Assembly (NCBI GenBank): GCA_000964245.1
Contig: LANB01000001.1
Coordinates: 3,785,501-3,849,500 of the forward strand
Length of the DNA: 64,000 nucleotides
Direction of reading: 5' to 3'
DNA from: Cellvibrionaceae bacterium 1162T.S.0a.05
GTDB lineage: Bacteria > Pseudomonadota > Gammaproteobacteria > Pseudomonadales > Cellvibrionaceae
This document shows, piece by piece, positions 25,197-34,645 of this stretch (position 1 is the stretch's first letter; every line of letters begins with the position of its first letter). A program made the position numbers and the translations under genes. The notes under the pieces are model-generated. The model did not search any database. It saw only the letters and a program-made list of their open reading frames with translations, and was not told the origin of the DNA.

Positions 25197-28100
25197 TTAG
25201 AAATCAAAACCAAAATGCAAGCTGATACGACGATCTGTGACGAAAACTGCACGGTCAACAAAGCGTCCTTCCAGAATTTCCATTTCTGTTCGCTGATCCT
25301 CATCCGTGAGATTTTGAATGTTAAGTTTCACATTCATTGAATCGCTTAACTGATAAGAAACACTGGCATCCAGCCTGCCTGACGCTGCAGCGTAGACCGG
25401 TAAGCCTATCTGGATTTGATCACCGGTAAAGGGGTCGTTATATGTACGCGTGGTGCCTGAATCATTTGTGGTTGTGAGATAACGATCTCGCCAGTTATAG
25501 GCGAGGCGCGCACTAATTTTATCCATGTCATACAGTAAAGTTGTCGAATAAGCCCACTCGGATAAACCAATAACAGGCACATTCAGTTCGTCGCCATTGA
25601 TGTCAAGAGCAAAGGCATCGGGCGCATCGTTGTTAATGTAAGTCACATTGGCATCGACACCGAAGCCACTCATCCAGCCAGGTAAAGAATCGAAATAGGT
25701 TCTTCCGCCAAGTTCAAAACCACTGACAATCGTATCATCTTCTGCATTAAAATTTGTACGACTGGAAACGGGTCCGTCGAGGAAGCCGCCGCCCCCACTC
25801 CCGTCCACAAAATTTGATTGCGGTTGGTCTGCTGCTGAAAAGAACTCGCTTGCCGGTGCAGAAAAATTATTGAAGTTAATATAATTTTCTATGGTTTTAT
25901 GAAACAGCGAAAGGTGAACAGTTGACCCTTTGTGTGGATACCATTCGATGGAAATATCGTGATTCAATGATAATTCAGGCTCAAGGAAAGGGTTCCCTGT
26001 GGTGTTCGTATATCCTGCAAAAATTGCGGGGATTGATACATCGTCATCGGGATACTCTGCATCCAGATCGGTATTTATCGGGTTTTCTGTAGTTTGTACT
26101 TCGGCAGTACCCTGAGCTCGAATATCAGGGTATCGCGGTGTTGTCAGTGTTTTTGTCAATGCATATCGAACTACCCACTCTTCAGCTGGCTCAAATTTCA
26201 CATTTAATGACGGTAAAATGTAATCCTTGGCAAAACTACCCTGTCTAAGGTTTTCGTACCCGACGCTCTCACGAGTCAGTGGAGGTTGCGAACCATCATT
26301 ATCTGTTTGCCAGGCAAGGACATTTTCGATCCCTCCCATGGCTTCTACAGACGCTTCGGCATCTGCCTGGCTTGCGTAGTAGCGAGCACCGCCAGCGAAT
26401 GTAAAGTTCCCTTCGCTTTCGATATCGTAATTCACCCAGCGTAAGCCGAAGTTACCGCTAAAATTCAGGAAGGGTGAATCACTGATATTTTCGAATCCAA
26501 CCATTGCATAGGCTGATTGGGTTTTATGATTTGTTTCGTAGTAGGATGGCAATTGATCAAAGTTGCGATTACGTAACGGGCCTCCTTCCTGAGCATACAA
26601 ATATGTCGTTGCTGATGGGTCACCGCACTGATAGTGGAGCTCGGGTCCGCACGCGAGATATGTGTCATAGACGCGATCAAATTGCTCCGAAGCGTTTACC
26701 TGACGTGAGCCAACCCAAACACTACCCAAAGGCTCAACATCGCCTTTAAAGAAATCTGAAAATTCCTCCAGATAAAAATCACCATCAGGCGCGGTATCAA
26801 CTGATGCGCGCGGAACACCGTTCCAGTTACGTCCAGTTGCAGACCACCAGGTTCCAACAAAGCTATCAGATTCCTCGCGATCTGCCACACGACCACCGAT
26901 AGCCACTTTCTTAAAGAAATTCCCGTCAAGATCAAAACTTGCATCAAGTTGTACTGCCTTGGCTTCGCCTTCATTTTCCATATCCAGCCAATTGATGCGA
27001 GAAAGCAACGAGTCTTCCGGGGCTGTTGATAGCGGTGTTTCGAAACTGATATCAGGTCGACTTCCACCCATGTCCATGTTCGTTTGTACTATATTACCGC
27101 TAACCGCTCCGCCAAGACTGTATTTGCCGGAACGTGATTCCGCTTTCACTAACTGGAAACTACCACTTAAATCCCAGCCTTCTCCTTCGAAGTTAAAACC
27201 GGTACTGTGATCTGTGGTCTTACTGAATGAAGGGGTGTAACTTGAGTTCATCCCTACGGCCTGTCCGGCTGTCAGATTGGTGCTGGAAATCGCTCCTTCG
27301 ATAAAAATGCCGTCGTTAAATCTCGCACCGTCAAAAATACCAACGGGAGCGTTGGGCTCCATGGATAAAATTTGACTATCCCGGTTACTTTCTCTCTGGG
27401 AAATAAATGTTGTGTGGAAAACTTCCAGATTTTCATTTGGCATCCATTGAATCGCGCCGTAATACCCTTTTCTTACACGTTCAAATTGGTCTTGCGTATA
27501 ACGCACACCACCGGGCGCATACACGCGCTCGTCGTTGTAGTTAGTCGCAAAATAAGGCGGAATAATAATATTACTGTCGTGCGACGCGATTTTTGAATAG
27601 GCAAGGTCAAGCAGGACACCAATCTCACCTATTCCGGTGTCATAGCGGTTCGATACCATCCCCGAAATTGCGGGCGTTAGCTCTTCAGAAAAATCTCCGT
27701 AGTCTGCCGCTATAGCCGCATTGGCTTTTAATCCTTCGAAATCGAAAGGCATATGGGTTTCGAGATTCACTGTACCGGAGACACCACCTTCAATTAAATC
27801 AGCACGGCTGGCTTTGTAGACGGTCACAGCCTTTAATAGCTCAGGACCCACATCAGCCCAGCTCAAACCTGAGCCACCATTGGCAGAAAAGACTTCGCGA
27901 CCATTGATAAGTGTTTTGGTTTTGTTCAAGCCGCGAACCTGAATGCCTGATCCTTCAAAAGCAAATCCGTCGGGTGAACCTTCACTGCCTGCGCGTATGC
28001 GGTTCATGGTGACACCTGGCGAACGCTCAAGTATTTCCAGCAATGAGGTACTGGGAACCTTACCCGCTTCATCAAGCACAATCGAATCCCCTATCGTGTC

Positions 28101-28334
28101 AGAGGCGCGCTTTAATTCAACGGCCGTCTCAAGCGAGCGTCGCTGGCCTGTAACGATGATTTCTTCGACGGCGTCCAGGGATTGTGTAGACGATGTTGAG
28201 TCATTCTCCTGTGAAATTGCGTGTGCTGATAGCACACCGGAGATTGCAAGTGCTAATGCATAGCTCTGCTTACGCTTCCAAATAGCATCCGGGCTTTGCT
28301 CTACCGAAGCAGTTGGTCTTATTTCTTTTGGCAT
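25197..28334 (-). CDS. TonB-dependent receptor (oligosaccharide-type)
   Basis: A 1045-aa outer-membrane receptor. An N-terminal signal-like segment (about residues 22-42, ending SAHAISQ) follows a rather long basic start. The TonB box reads EEIIVTGQRRSLE (about 57-69). The plug domain includes VPSTSLLEILERSPGVTMNR, IQVRGLNKTKTLINGREVF and GVSGTVNLETHMPFDFEG, and the long beta-barrel ends in LHFGFDF with a terminal Phe, as required for BAM recognition. Size and Caulobacter/Cellvibrio-type plug suggest saccharide import. Downstream are halogenases, GH30 and GH127 genes, so the transported ligand is probably a xylo- or arabino-oligosaccharide. The AraC-type regulator divergent at 28954 is the likely controller. 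The energy would come from a TonB system such as that at 61670-64000. Confidence 0.93.
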   Translation of the reverse strand: MPKEIRPTASVEQSPDAIWKRKQSYALALAISGVLSAHAISQENDSTSSTQSLDAVEEIIVTGQRRSLETAVELKRASDTIGDSIVLDEAGKVPSTSLLEILERSPGVTMNRIRAGSEGSPDGFAFEGSGIQVRGLNKTKTLINGREVFSANGGSGLSWADVGPELLKAVTVYKASRADLIEGGVSGTVNLETHMPFDFEGLKANAAIAADYGDFSEELTPAISGMVSNRYDTGIGEIGVLLDLAYSKIASHDSNIIIPPYFATNYNDERVYAPGGVRYTQDQFERVRKGYYGAIQWMPNENLEVFHTTFISQRESNRDSQILSMEPNAPVGIFDGARFNDGIFIEGAISSTNLTAGQAVGMNSSYTPSFSKTTDHSTGFNFEGEGWDLSGSFQLVKAESRSGKYSLGGAVSGNIVQTNMDMGGSRPDISFETPLSTAPEDSLLSRINWLDMENEGEAKAVQLDASFDLDGNFFKKVAIGGRVADREESDSFVGTWWSATGRNWNGVPRASVDTAPDGDFYLEEFSDFFKGDVEPLGSVWVGSRQVNASEQFDRVYDTYLACGPELHYQCGDPSATTYLYAQEGGPLRNRNFDQLPSYYETNHKTQSAYAMVGFENISDSPFLNFSGNFGLRWVNYDIESEGNFTFAGGARYYASQADAEASVEAMGGIENVLAWQTDNDGSQPPLTRESVGYENLRQGSFAKDYILPSLNVKFEPAEEWVVRYALTKTLTTPRYPDIRAQGTAEVQTTENPINTDLDAEYPDDDVSIPAIFAGYTNTTGNPFLEPELSLNHDISIEWYPHKGSTVHLSLFHKTIENYINFNNFSAPASEFFSAADQPQSNFVDGSGGGGFLDGPVSSRTNFNAEDDTIVSGFELGGRTYFDSLPGWMSGFGVDANVTYINNDAPDAFALDINGDELNVPVIGLSEWAYSTTLLYDMDKISARLAYNWRDRYLTTTNDSGTTRTYNDPFTGDQIQIGLPVYAAASGRLDASVSYQLSDSMNVKLNIQNLTDEDQRTEMEILEGRFVDRAVFVTDRRISLHFGFDF

Positions 28335-28953
28335 ACTCTATTCACCCTGTCTTAGTAAAAGTTTCGTTATGTCTTTTCATTCAGTAAGAGAATCCAGCCG
28401 GATAGTAAGGTTTATCCAGACGGCATCACTGGCGAGGTTTCGATTCGGGAAAGATTGTTCAAGTAAATTCAGATGGGCAAAGCAAGTACCCCTGTCGTCA
28501 AGTGAAACGTGACTTCGATACATTTTGGTAAGATCTTCGTCACCATTGATAAGAGCGTGGTGAGAAGCCCCCGAAACCAGGTCGTTCATATTGCTTTTTC
28601 TTTATTTTCGTTATTGTCTGTTTACGCTCTTTACTGCCAGATCAGTTGAGACCCCAAAGCAGATAAAATTGTTTATCTACTTACGTTCCTCCGCTAGCAT
28701 GTATACAAGGGCGACATTAATATTGAAGGGCCTGCTAATGTTTGAATTTTTGGCGAAATCAATTGGAAACTGCAGATTTTTTATTTATTTCTGCAATATT
28801 TTTACTTTTATGGGTGACGAGCTAAAGGCTGGCTTGTGTGGGGTTTGACGCTCACTGAGCGGAAATGACACAAAGTGATTGCTTTTTGTTTTTTGCGGCG
28901 GAACGCAGACGAGCCCTACACCCTGATGTAACGTTGAGTGCTGTAGCATTAAT
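28335..28953. other. divergent intergenic region between TonB receptor and AraC-type regulator
   Basis: About 620 bp with no gene I can support. A 70-codon minus-strand frame at 28377-28589 and an 85-codon plus-strand frame at 28591-28848 have no recognisable sequence and no ribosome sites. The region probably holds the promoters of both flanking genes and regulator sites, but no consensus boxes could be picked with confidence. AT-rich around 28770-28810. Confidence 0.5.
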
Positions 28954-30105
28954 ATGATTCGATTTTACAGAAACACCCTCTTGGCCAGCATTTTGCTGCT
29001 GACACTCAGTCTTCTTTTGATTTTGGGCGCCTTGAAGTTGTCGCACTTTTCACACAACTTATACCCTAACCCTACAACCGAACTCAGCTGGCATCGCTCA
29101 ATTGAACCACGCTCGCCCCTGGAAAATCATCTGTTACGTGTAGACAAGGAACTGGGCGCTATTAGTTATGAGTTTGTCCTTGATCCGGAGAGAAGGTACC
29201 CCTACACCCACTACGCCCTGTATTTTGGAAGCTCCGAGGAGCCAAACAAACGCGTAGATTTAACCGAATACGACCGCATTCGTTTCACGATCAAGTGTGA
29301 GCCCGATAACATCCTAGGCTTGGTGATGTTTTCTTTTGACGAAAAAGTTACGGATTTTACAGATATGAAATCACGACGTGTTTCTTCAAGCCCGTTTTCA
29401 TGTACATCACCCGCACAAGAGACAACGGTAATGTTTTCCGAGTTGAATACTCCTCTATGGTGGCTGGATCGCTATAGCTTGAGCCATATTGAGAAGGGCT
29501 TTGCTCTGGATAAGGTTCTTGGTTTTGCTTTTGTGAATTCGAGCCAAAGTCCCGTTGATACCATATCGCGCGTTACTATCACCAATATCGCGATTGCCGG
29601 GAAACGACCACAGGTAATCGTACTTGCTACGCTAATGTGTATTGTTATTTGGGCGCTGGGAATTGCCTGGTTAATACGTAATTATATTCAAATCTTAACG
29701 GCAAATTTAAAAGAAAGGTTACTACAAGACCGACCAATAATGGCTTATAAAAAATTGAGCATAGAACCTCAAAAAGCACGAGATAAAGATTTGCTAATGC
29801 GCCATCTCGCCACGAATTATAATGATCCTGAGCTTAGCCTTGAGTCCACAGCAAGTGTGTTAGGCGTTAACCGAACGAAAATAAATGAAATTCTGAAGGA
29901 GGAATTAGGTTATACCTTTACGAGCTATTTGAATAAGCTGAGGCTAACAGAAGCAGCGAGATTGTTGTCCGAAAACAATACCTTGAGCGTTTCCGAGATT
30001 GCTTACACTGTTGGCTACAACAATGCCTCTTATTTTAATAAATTATTTAAACAGGAATATGGCTGCACACCAAAACGGTTTAAGGACCTTGCATCTACGC
30101 GCTAA
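28954..30105 (+). CDS. membrane-anchored AraC-family sensor-regulator
   Basis: A 383-aa one-component regulator with a membrane-spanning layout. TM1 is about residues 7-29 (LLASILLLTLSLLLILGAL), a periplasmic beta-rich domain runs from about 35 to 215 (carbohydrate-binding-like, with Trp/Tyr-rich strands), TM2 is about 221-241 (VIVLATLMCIVIWALGIAWL) and the cytoplasmic C-terminus (276-383) is a double helix-turn-helix AraC domain with SLESTASVLGVNRTKINEIL and the signature SEIAYTVGYNNASYFNKLFK. It probably senses a periplasmic sugar directly and switches the divergent TonB-receptor operon. The ATG lacks a strong ribosome site. A plus-strand terminator lies 260 nt after the gene. Confidence 0.9.
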   Translation: MIRFYRNTLLASILLLTLSLLLILGALKLSHFSHNLYPNPTTELSWHRSIEPRSPLENHLLRVDKELGAISYEFVLDPERRYPYTHYALYFGSSEEPNKRVDLTEYDRIRFTIKCEPDNILGLVMFSFDEKVTDFTDMKSRRVSSSPFSCTSPAQETTVMFSELNTPLWWLDRYSLSHIEKGFALDKVLGFAFVNSSQSPVDTISRVTITNIAIAGKRPQVIVLATLMCIVIWALGIAWLIRNYIQILTANLKERLLQDRPIMAYKKLSIEPQKARDKDLLMRHLATNYNDPELSLESTASVLGVNRTKINEILKEELGYTFTSYLNKLRLTEAARLLSENNTLSVSEIAYTVGYNNASYFNKLFKQEYGCTPKRFKDLASTR

Positions 30106-30433
30106 CATTAATAATCAGGCAAAAGAAAAATAACAAGAATCGCAATTATCTATAGTAATATTTACAGAGTTCAATCACTTCAACCAGAAATACAAGAAGT
30201 TGCTCGCGTCCAAAGTTATTCTCTCGTGTCGTAATGCTTTTCAAAATATGCATATACGACTTCTCTTTGATGATTTCTCAATCATTATTTGAACAGATAG
30301 CTTATTCGTTGGTTTGAATGTTAGATAGTTTTAAAGCTAGATAAAAAGACACACAATGAGCGTTAGGGGAGTACCGCTTAGCCGTGGTACTCCCTTTTTT
30401 TATAGCTTTTGTAACGCGAGTGTTTATACAGAA
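30106..30433. other. convergent intergenic region
   Basis: About 330 bp between the AraC-type regulator (+) and the universal stress protein (-). No gene is seen. It contains the terminator hairpin at 30367-30401 and AT-rich spacer before it. The distance from the regulator stop codon to the hairpin (about 260 nt) leaves room for a long 3' UTR or a small RNA, without direct support. Confidence 0.5.
30367..30401 (+). terminator. rho-independent terminator, plus strand
   Basis: A perfect 9-bp stem GGGAGTACC / GGTACTCCC with a 10-base loop is followed directly by seven T residues on the plus strand. There is no matching T-run on the minus-strand side. It would end transcripts from the AraC-type gene or from something starting in the spacer. 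Confidence 0.85.
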
Positions 30434-31291
30434 TTAGTTATGGTAAGCAAAAAGCGGAATATTGGCTTTCTGCAACATAAAGTCCGTAACCCCACCAAAC
30501 AATCGCTGGCGCAGTCGACTATGACTGTAGGCTCCCATTATCAGCAAATCGGAATTAGCCTTTTTATAAGCCTGCAATATTGCCTTGGCGTCATCCTTAC
30601 CAGTGCCTTTGGCAACTTGTGCCTTGACTCCCCAGTGGGCGAGATAAGTAACCAGCTGTTTTGCTTTTGGTCCAAGGCCAACCTCCGGGCCCTGGGTAAT
30701 AATTTGCACATGTTCGGCGTGTTGCAATAAAGGCAAGGCAGCAGTAACGGCTTTTGCTGCTTCAGCGCTTTGGTTCCAGGCAATACTGATTCGTTTTGCT
30801 ACGGTTTTCTGTTTGCTTTGGGGTAAAACCAAAACGGGTCGTGCTGATTGAAAAAGAGCCGCGTTGAGGAACAATTGTGCGACACGGCCATTTTTCTCAG
30901 GCCGGGAGACGATGACCAGATCAGAAAGTGGCCCCATGATTGAGAGAACCTTATCGGGCGAGCCTGTGCGCTCGCTCCAGTAGGCCCCGGGTGTTGCGCG
31001 TGGTTTTTTCAGCACACTGTAATCCTGTTTGCCTGCGCAACTTTCAAACATTGCGGCCGCTTGCGTTAGCGATTTTTTACTGCTTTTGTTTTTTGAAAGT
31101 AATTCCCACTCAGCTGCCTCTGGTACTAAAACAACCATTTCTCCGGCAGGAATAGCAATATCGCTGTATTTATGTGGTCTAACATGACAGCCGTATACGT
31201 TTGCCCCCACTTGTTTCGCCAATTGAAATCCATAATCCAGGGCCTGGACGCACTCTGGACGGTCGGCAACGGGTAATAAAATAACACGCAT
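30434..31291 (-). CDS. universal stress protein with two tandem Usp domains
   Basis: A 285-aa tandem UspA-family protein. Domain 1 begins MRVILLPVADRPECVQALDYG and has a degenerate end; domain 2 begins KRISIAWNQSAEAAKAVTAA and ends with the full ATP-binding-type pattern LIMGAYSHSRLRQRLFGGVTDFML (G-2x-G-9x-G/S-like). Proteins of this type bind adenine nucleotides and act in starvation, redox or low-oxygen stress. ATG 31291 is preceded by AAGGAG, so the upstream in-frame start is rejected. It is 49 nt after the V-ATPase A gene and may be the last gene of that operon. Confidence 0.92.
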   Translation of the reverse strand: MRVILLPVADRPECVQALDYGFQLAKQVGANVYGCHVRPHKYSDIAIPAGEMVVLVPEAAEWELLSKNKSSKKSLTQAAAMFESCAGKQDYSVLKKPRATPGAYWSERTGSPDKVLSIMGPLSDLVIVSRPEKNGRVAQLFLNAALFQSARPVLVLPQSKQKTVAKRISIAWNQSAEAAKAVTAALPLLQHAEHVQIITQGPEVGLGPKAKQLVTYLAHWGVKAQVAKGTGKDDAKAILQAYKKANSDLLIMGAYSHSRLRQRLFGGVTDFMLQKANIPLFAYHN

Positions 31292-31339
31292 AGTTTTCTC
31301 CTTCGGATTACCTGCAGCACGCATAGCTTATACAGGTAT

Positions 31340-33226
31340 CTAATCGTTTACGCTTTCTTCTGTTTGTACACTGTTTTGCGCTAGTAAGGCTTTAATTTCG
31401 TCAACCAGGTTTGCATATTCACTGCTCCCTGTAGCAGCATAGTTGAAATTTTTCAGTAAGCCGGTTTGTTTCATAAAATAGTCATGTGCGCTTTTTTGGT
31501 CTTTAAAGTCATACCCCGCCTGTACAATATCGTTAACAAGATCAAAACTAAAGGCCTGTCGCTCAAGCGATACACTGGCATCTACCGGGTCAAAGGCGTC
31601 TTGTTGTAAATAGACCATGTCCACAAAGAGCGCTTTCTCATACACTAGATAGTCTTCAAGTGAAATGCCCTCTTCGCCTGAAACCTGCATCATTTTTTGA
31701 ACGGCATCGCCGCGATTCAGTAATTGCTTAAGCGCCTGAACCTTGGGAACCCAGCTTTTACCAAAGCGTTCTGTCAGCCAGGGGGTAAGTTGATCAAGAT
31801 AGCGCGACCAGGAAATCAGCGGGTCAATCGCCGGATAGAAGCGCTTATACGCTCTGTCGTAGCTTAATCCAAGAAAATTCTTGACCGTGTTGAGTGTCGA
31901 TTGTGTAACGGGTTCTTCGAAACTCCCGCCAGCGGGGGATACCGTGCCAATCATTGTGAGGCTGCCCTCTTCTCCATCACTGTTTTTTATTACCCCGGCA
32001 CGTTCGTAAATGTTACGAATATTGGAGTCGAGATAGGCGGGAAAAGCTTCATCACCCGGAATTTCTTCAAGCCGACCGGATGTTTCGCGCATTGCCTGGG
32101 CCCAACGTGAGGTAGAATCGGCAAGCAGTAATACATTAAAGCCCATTTGACGATAGTACTCCCCCAGTGTCACACCGGTGTACATGGAAGCTTCACGTGC
32201 GGCAACAGGCATTGAGGATGTGTTACAAATAATAATTGTACGATCTATTAGCGCGCCGCCTGTGCGTGGATCTTTTAAATGCGGAAATTCTGTAATCGTT
32301 TCAACCACTTCACCGGCGCGTTCACCACAGGCAACCACGATAACGATATCTACCGTGGAATGTTTCGCGATAATATGTTGTAAAACGGTTTTCCCGGAAC
32401 CGAAGGGCCCGGGGATGCAACCTGTTCCGCCAAGGGCCAGTGGAAAAAAGGTATCAACCAGGCGAATAGTTGTGCTCATTGGTGTATGGGGAAATACCCG
32501 TTCACTGGTCGCCGCGCGCAAGAGGTCATCGGCAAGAGCCTTACGTACGGGCCATCGTTGTTCGAGTTGTACTTCATGCACTTCTCCCGCTTGATCCTTT
32601 AAGCGTGCGACAGGCATGTTTACGGTGACACTGCCTTCCTGAATCCAGGTGACTTCGACTGGCCCTTGAAGATTAAAGGGCACCATAATTTTGTGTTTAA
32701 AGGCGCCTTCTGCTACTTCCCCCAGTGTCGCGCCTGCTTGTAGCTGCGCATGTTGCTGAACACAGGGAACGAAGGACCATTTTTTGTTTTGATCGAGTGC
32801 AGGTATATCGATTCCACGCGGTAGGAAGGTTCCATGCGTTTGCGCAATATCTTCCAGAGGGTTTTGTAAGCCGTCATACACTTTACCCAATAAACCTGGC
32901 CCGAGACTCACTGAGAGAAGCTCACCACTTTGTTCAACCGGGTCACCGATGGCAACGCCGCGGGTATCTTCGAATACCTGAACATCGGCATACTCGCCAT
33001 TGATGCGTAAAATTTCAGCCTTAAGCTTTTCCTCACGACCTTCGCGCTGACTGCGTTGCGGCACAATAAAAACCACTTCGTTTTTCAAAAGTGCTTGTGC
33101 TTTTCCGTCTTTTTTCGCCGCGCGTATACGCACCAAACTTTCCTGCACGGCAGTCACATAAGCCGGTGCGTTCTGAGCTGAGTCAGTGTTTTGTGAACCT
33201 GTATTCTGAGAGAGTGGGCTCGACAT
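31340..33226 (-). CDS. ntpA: V-type ATPase catalytic subunit A
   Basis: A 628-aa catalytic A subunit of a bacterial V-type (A/V-type) rotary ATPase. Walker A is GPFGSGKTV (in CIPGPFGSGKTVLQH), with VACGERAGEVVETITEFPHL and DSTSRWAQAMRETSGRLEEIPGDE as conserved nucleotide-binding and catalytic segments. The non-homologous A-subunit region (about 110-200) is present (PRGIDIPAL-type). ATG 33226 has GGAG nine nt upstream; an upstream in-frame ATG at 33241 would overlap the preceding gene. The first 25 residues are a Ser/Gln/Asn-rich extension. It hydrolyses or makes ATP in V1 with the B subunit. Here it is the last V-ATPase gene, whereas the common bacterial order is E-x-A-B-D-I-K. Confidence 0.95.
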   Translation of the reverse strand: MSSPLSQNTGSQNTDSAQNAPAYVTAVQESLVRIRAAKKDGKAQALLKNEVVFIVPQRSQREGREEKLKAEILRINGEYADVQVFEDTRGVAIGDPVEQSGELLSVSLGPGLLGKVYDGLQNPLEDIAQTHGTFLPRGIDIPALDQNKKWSFVPCVQQHAQLQAGATLGEVAEGAFKHKIMVPFNLQGPVEVTWIQEGSVTVNMPVARLKDQAGEVHEVQLEQRWPVRKALADDLLRAATSERVFPHTPMSTTIRLVDTFFPLALGGTGCIPGPFGSGKTVLQHIIAKHSTVDIVIVVACGERAGEVVETITEFPHLKDPRTGGALIDRTIIICNTSSMPVAAREASMYTGVTLGEYYRQMGFNVLLLADSTSRWAQAMRETSGRLEEIPGDEAFPAYLDSNIRNIYERAGVIKNSDGEEGSLTMIGTVSPAGGSFEEPVTQSTLNTVKNFLGLSYDRAYKRFYPAIDPLISWSRYLDQLTPWLTERFGKSWVPKVQALKQLLNRGDAVQKMMQVSGEEGISLEDYLVYEKALFVDMVYLQQDAFDPVDASVSLERQAFSFDLVNDIVQAGYDFKDQKSAHDYFMKQTGLLKNFNYAATGSSEYANLVDEIKALLAQNSVQTEESVND

Positions 33227-33228
33227 AA

Positions 33229-33909
33229 TTAAATACTCCAATCCAGCTGCATATCAAGTTTTTGCGTCGCGTTTTCCAGTAATTGTGTCAGTCGCGGCGC
33301 AGCCTCCTCTTCCTTGTAGCTTGTCCAGCGGTTTACCAGGTCCCAACGCATGCGATAAATGGCAACCGCCTCCAGGTCAAACTCATGGCCGAGAGAAATT
33401 TTTTCCAGCCATTGCCACACCTGGTTAAGTATGAGTTTTTCAAGCTGTAAGGCATTCTCATTGTCAAGGAGATGCTCAGCCTCGGCCAGCCACGGTAATT
33501 GCTTTTCAAGCCCAAAAGCGGGCTCATGCCAATGCCGCTCAATAAGGCTTTCATAATGGCAAAAACCCGAACGCAAAAAACTCCGCTTCTCCTTTTTAAG
33601 ACGCAAAGCGACTATCAGGGTTCTAAAACTTAAGCGCCAGCGAATCCATTCCTGAATATTTTCATTGGCCACCTTGTCGAGTTGTTTTTTAACTGTGCCA
33701 ATAAATGCTTCGTCACTGTAATCCAGTTTTTGATTAAACCACTCTATGGTACTCACCAGGATGGCAATGTCTTTTGCGTCCTGTTCGTCAAGGTTTTTCA
33801 AAAGTGTGTCGAGCCGAATACGCGACAGGGGCGGCAAACTGGATTGAAACAAGGCTTCTACTTTTGGAAGCATATTGATCAGACTGACGTATTGATAGCG
33901 TTTATCCAT
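33229..33909 (-). CDS. V-ATPase operon protein, DUF2764-like (subunit C equivalent)
   Basis: A 226-aa mostly helical protein between the E and A genes, the place held by DUF2764 proteins in bacterial V-ATPase operons (Chlamydia, Bacteroides). Its sequence is divergent: SLINMLPKVEALFQSSLPPL near the start, NQKLDYSDEAFIGTV, then many Trp/Leu/Arg-rich helices (WIRWRLSFRTLIVAL, RMRWDLVNRWTSYKEEE). It probably connects the peripheral stalk or rotor to the membrane domain, like subunit C/d. The assignment rests on position, length and fold character. The stop codon and the next start are 2 nt apart, so the genes are coupled. Confidence 0.72.
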   Translation of the reverse strand: MDKRYQYVSLINMLPKVEALFQSSLPPLSRIRLDTLLKNLDEQDAKDIAILVSTIEWFNQKLDYSDEAFIGTVKKQLDKVANENIQEWIRWRLSFRTLIVALRLKKEKRSFLRSGFCHYESLIERHWHEPAFGLEKQLPWLAEAEHLLDNENALQLEKLILNQVWQWLEKISLGHEFDLEAVAIYRMRWDLVNRWTSYKEEEAAPRLTQLLENATQKLDMQLDWSI

Positions 33910-33934
33910 GATATTTTCGAGTTCGTCGTTAACC

Positions 33935-34624
33935 TTACTTTACTGTTCCTTCGAGCATTGCCCTGAAGCGCGGTTGTAAATGGTCCAGCAGTATTTCCGC
34001 GATACGCTCATCGCTCAGATCGATAATCATCTGTTGATCTTTAAGGTAAATATGTATGCCGTTTTTTACCCGATCTGATTCGCCAAAACTGACGCCTTGC
34101 TGCAAAACTTCTTCAGCAACTTTTAAAATAAAATGCGACAGACTTCCCTCTTCTAACTCAAGAGGATGTTCCCGTAATTGTTCGAGACCCACGGTTTCTC
34201 TGGGAAGGAGAATGTCTATCTGCTGTTCACGGGCCAGCATGGCTTCACTGCGCGCGCGTGCAGCGATTTCGAGAATCAGTTGTTGCAAAAAATTATGACT
34301 CGCGAGTTCTGCCGATATAAGCTTGCGTAAACTTTCACTGATGGCATCGTTTAGCTTGACCTTCAGCCCCAGGACTGTATCGCGCATGGCAATTTTTAAA
34401 TCCTGCTCTACGTTGTTACGGAGCTTGTCTGCTTCTGACTGCGCCTGTTCCAGTATTTGCTGGGCTTCGTTGCGAGCGTTTTCCAATACTTTTTTCGCCT
34501 GCAACTCCGCCGCATGCAGTTTTTTTTCTGCTTCCTGTTTACCCGCTGTCACACCCTCTTCACGTAAACGTGAAATCAAGGCTTCAATGCCGGAAGAAAC
34601 GCCTTGCTGTTCCTGTTTTTCCAC
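33935..34624 (-). CDS. ntpE: V-type ATPase subunit E (peripheral stalk)
   Basis: A 229-aa peripheral-stalk subunit. The N-terminal 110 residues form a long Glu/Lys/Ala-rich coiled coil (EAEKKLHAAELQAKKVLENA, AQQILEQAQSEADKLRNNV). The C-terminal globular domain has the end LSDERIAEILLDHLQPRFRAMLEG, typical of bacterial E subunits (IDLSDEAIAELLLEHLLPRFRALL pattern). The start is a GTG at 34624 with AGGAG six nt upstream. It tethers V1 to the membrane sector through subunit I. No separate G or F subunit was found in the window, as in other bacterial operons of this kind. Confidence 0.9.
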   Translation of the reverse strand: MEKQEQQGVSSGIEALISRLREEGVTAGKQEAEKKLHAAELQAKKVLENARNEAQQILEQAQSEADKLRNNVEQDLKIAMRDTVLGLKVKLNDAISESLRKLISAELASHNFLQQLILEIAARARSEAMLAREQQIDILLPRETVGLEQLREHPLELEEGSLSHFILKVAEEVLQQGVSFGESDRVKNGIHIYLKDQQMIIDLSDERIAEILLDHLQPRFRAMLEGTVK

Positions 34625-34645
34625 AGTTCACTCCTCTTTTTTCAA

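Noticed and set aside
28377-28589. 70-codon minus-strand frame upstream of the TonB receptor
   Set aside because: No ribosome site, no recognisable sequence; the region is expected to hold promoters.
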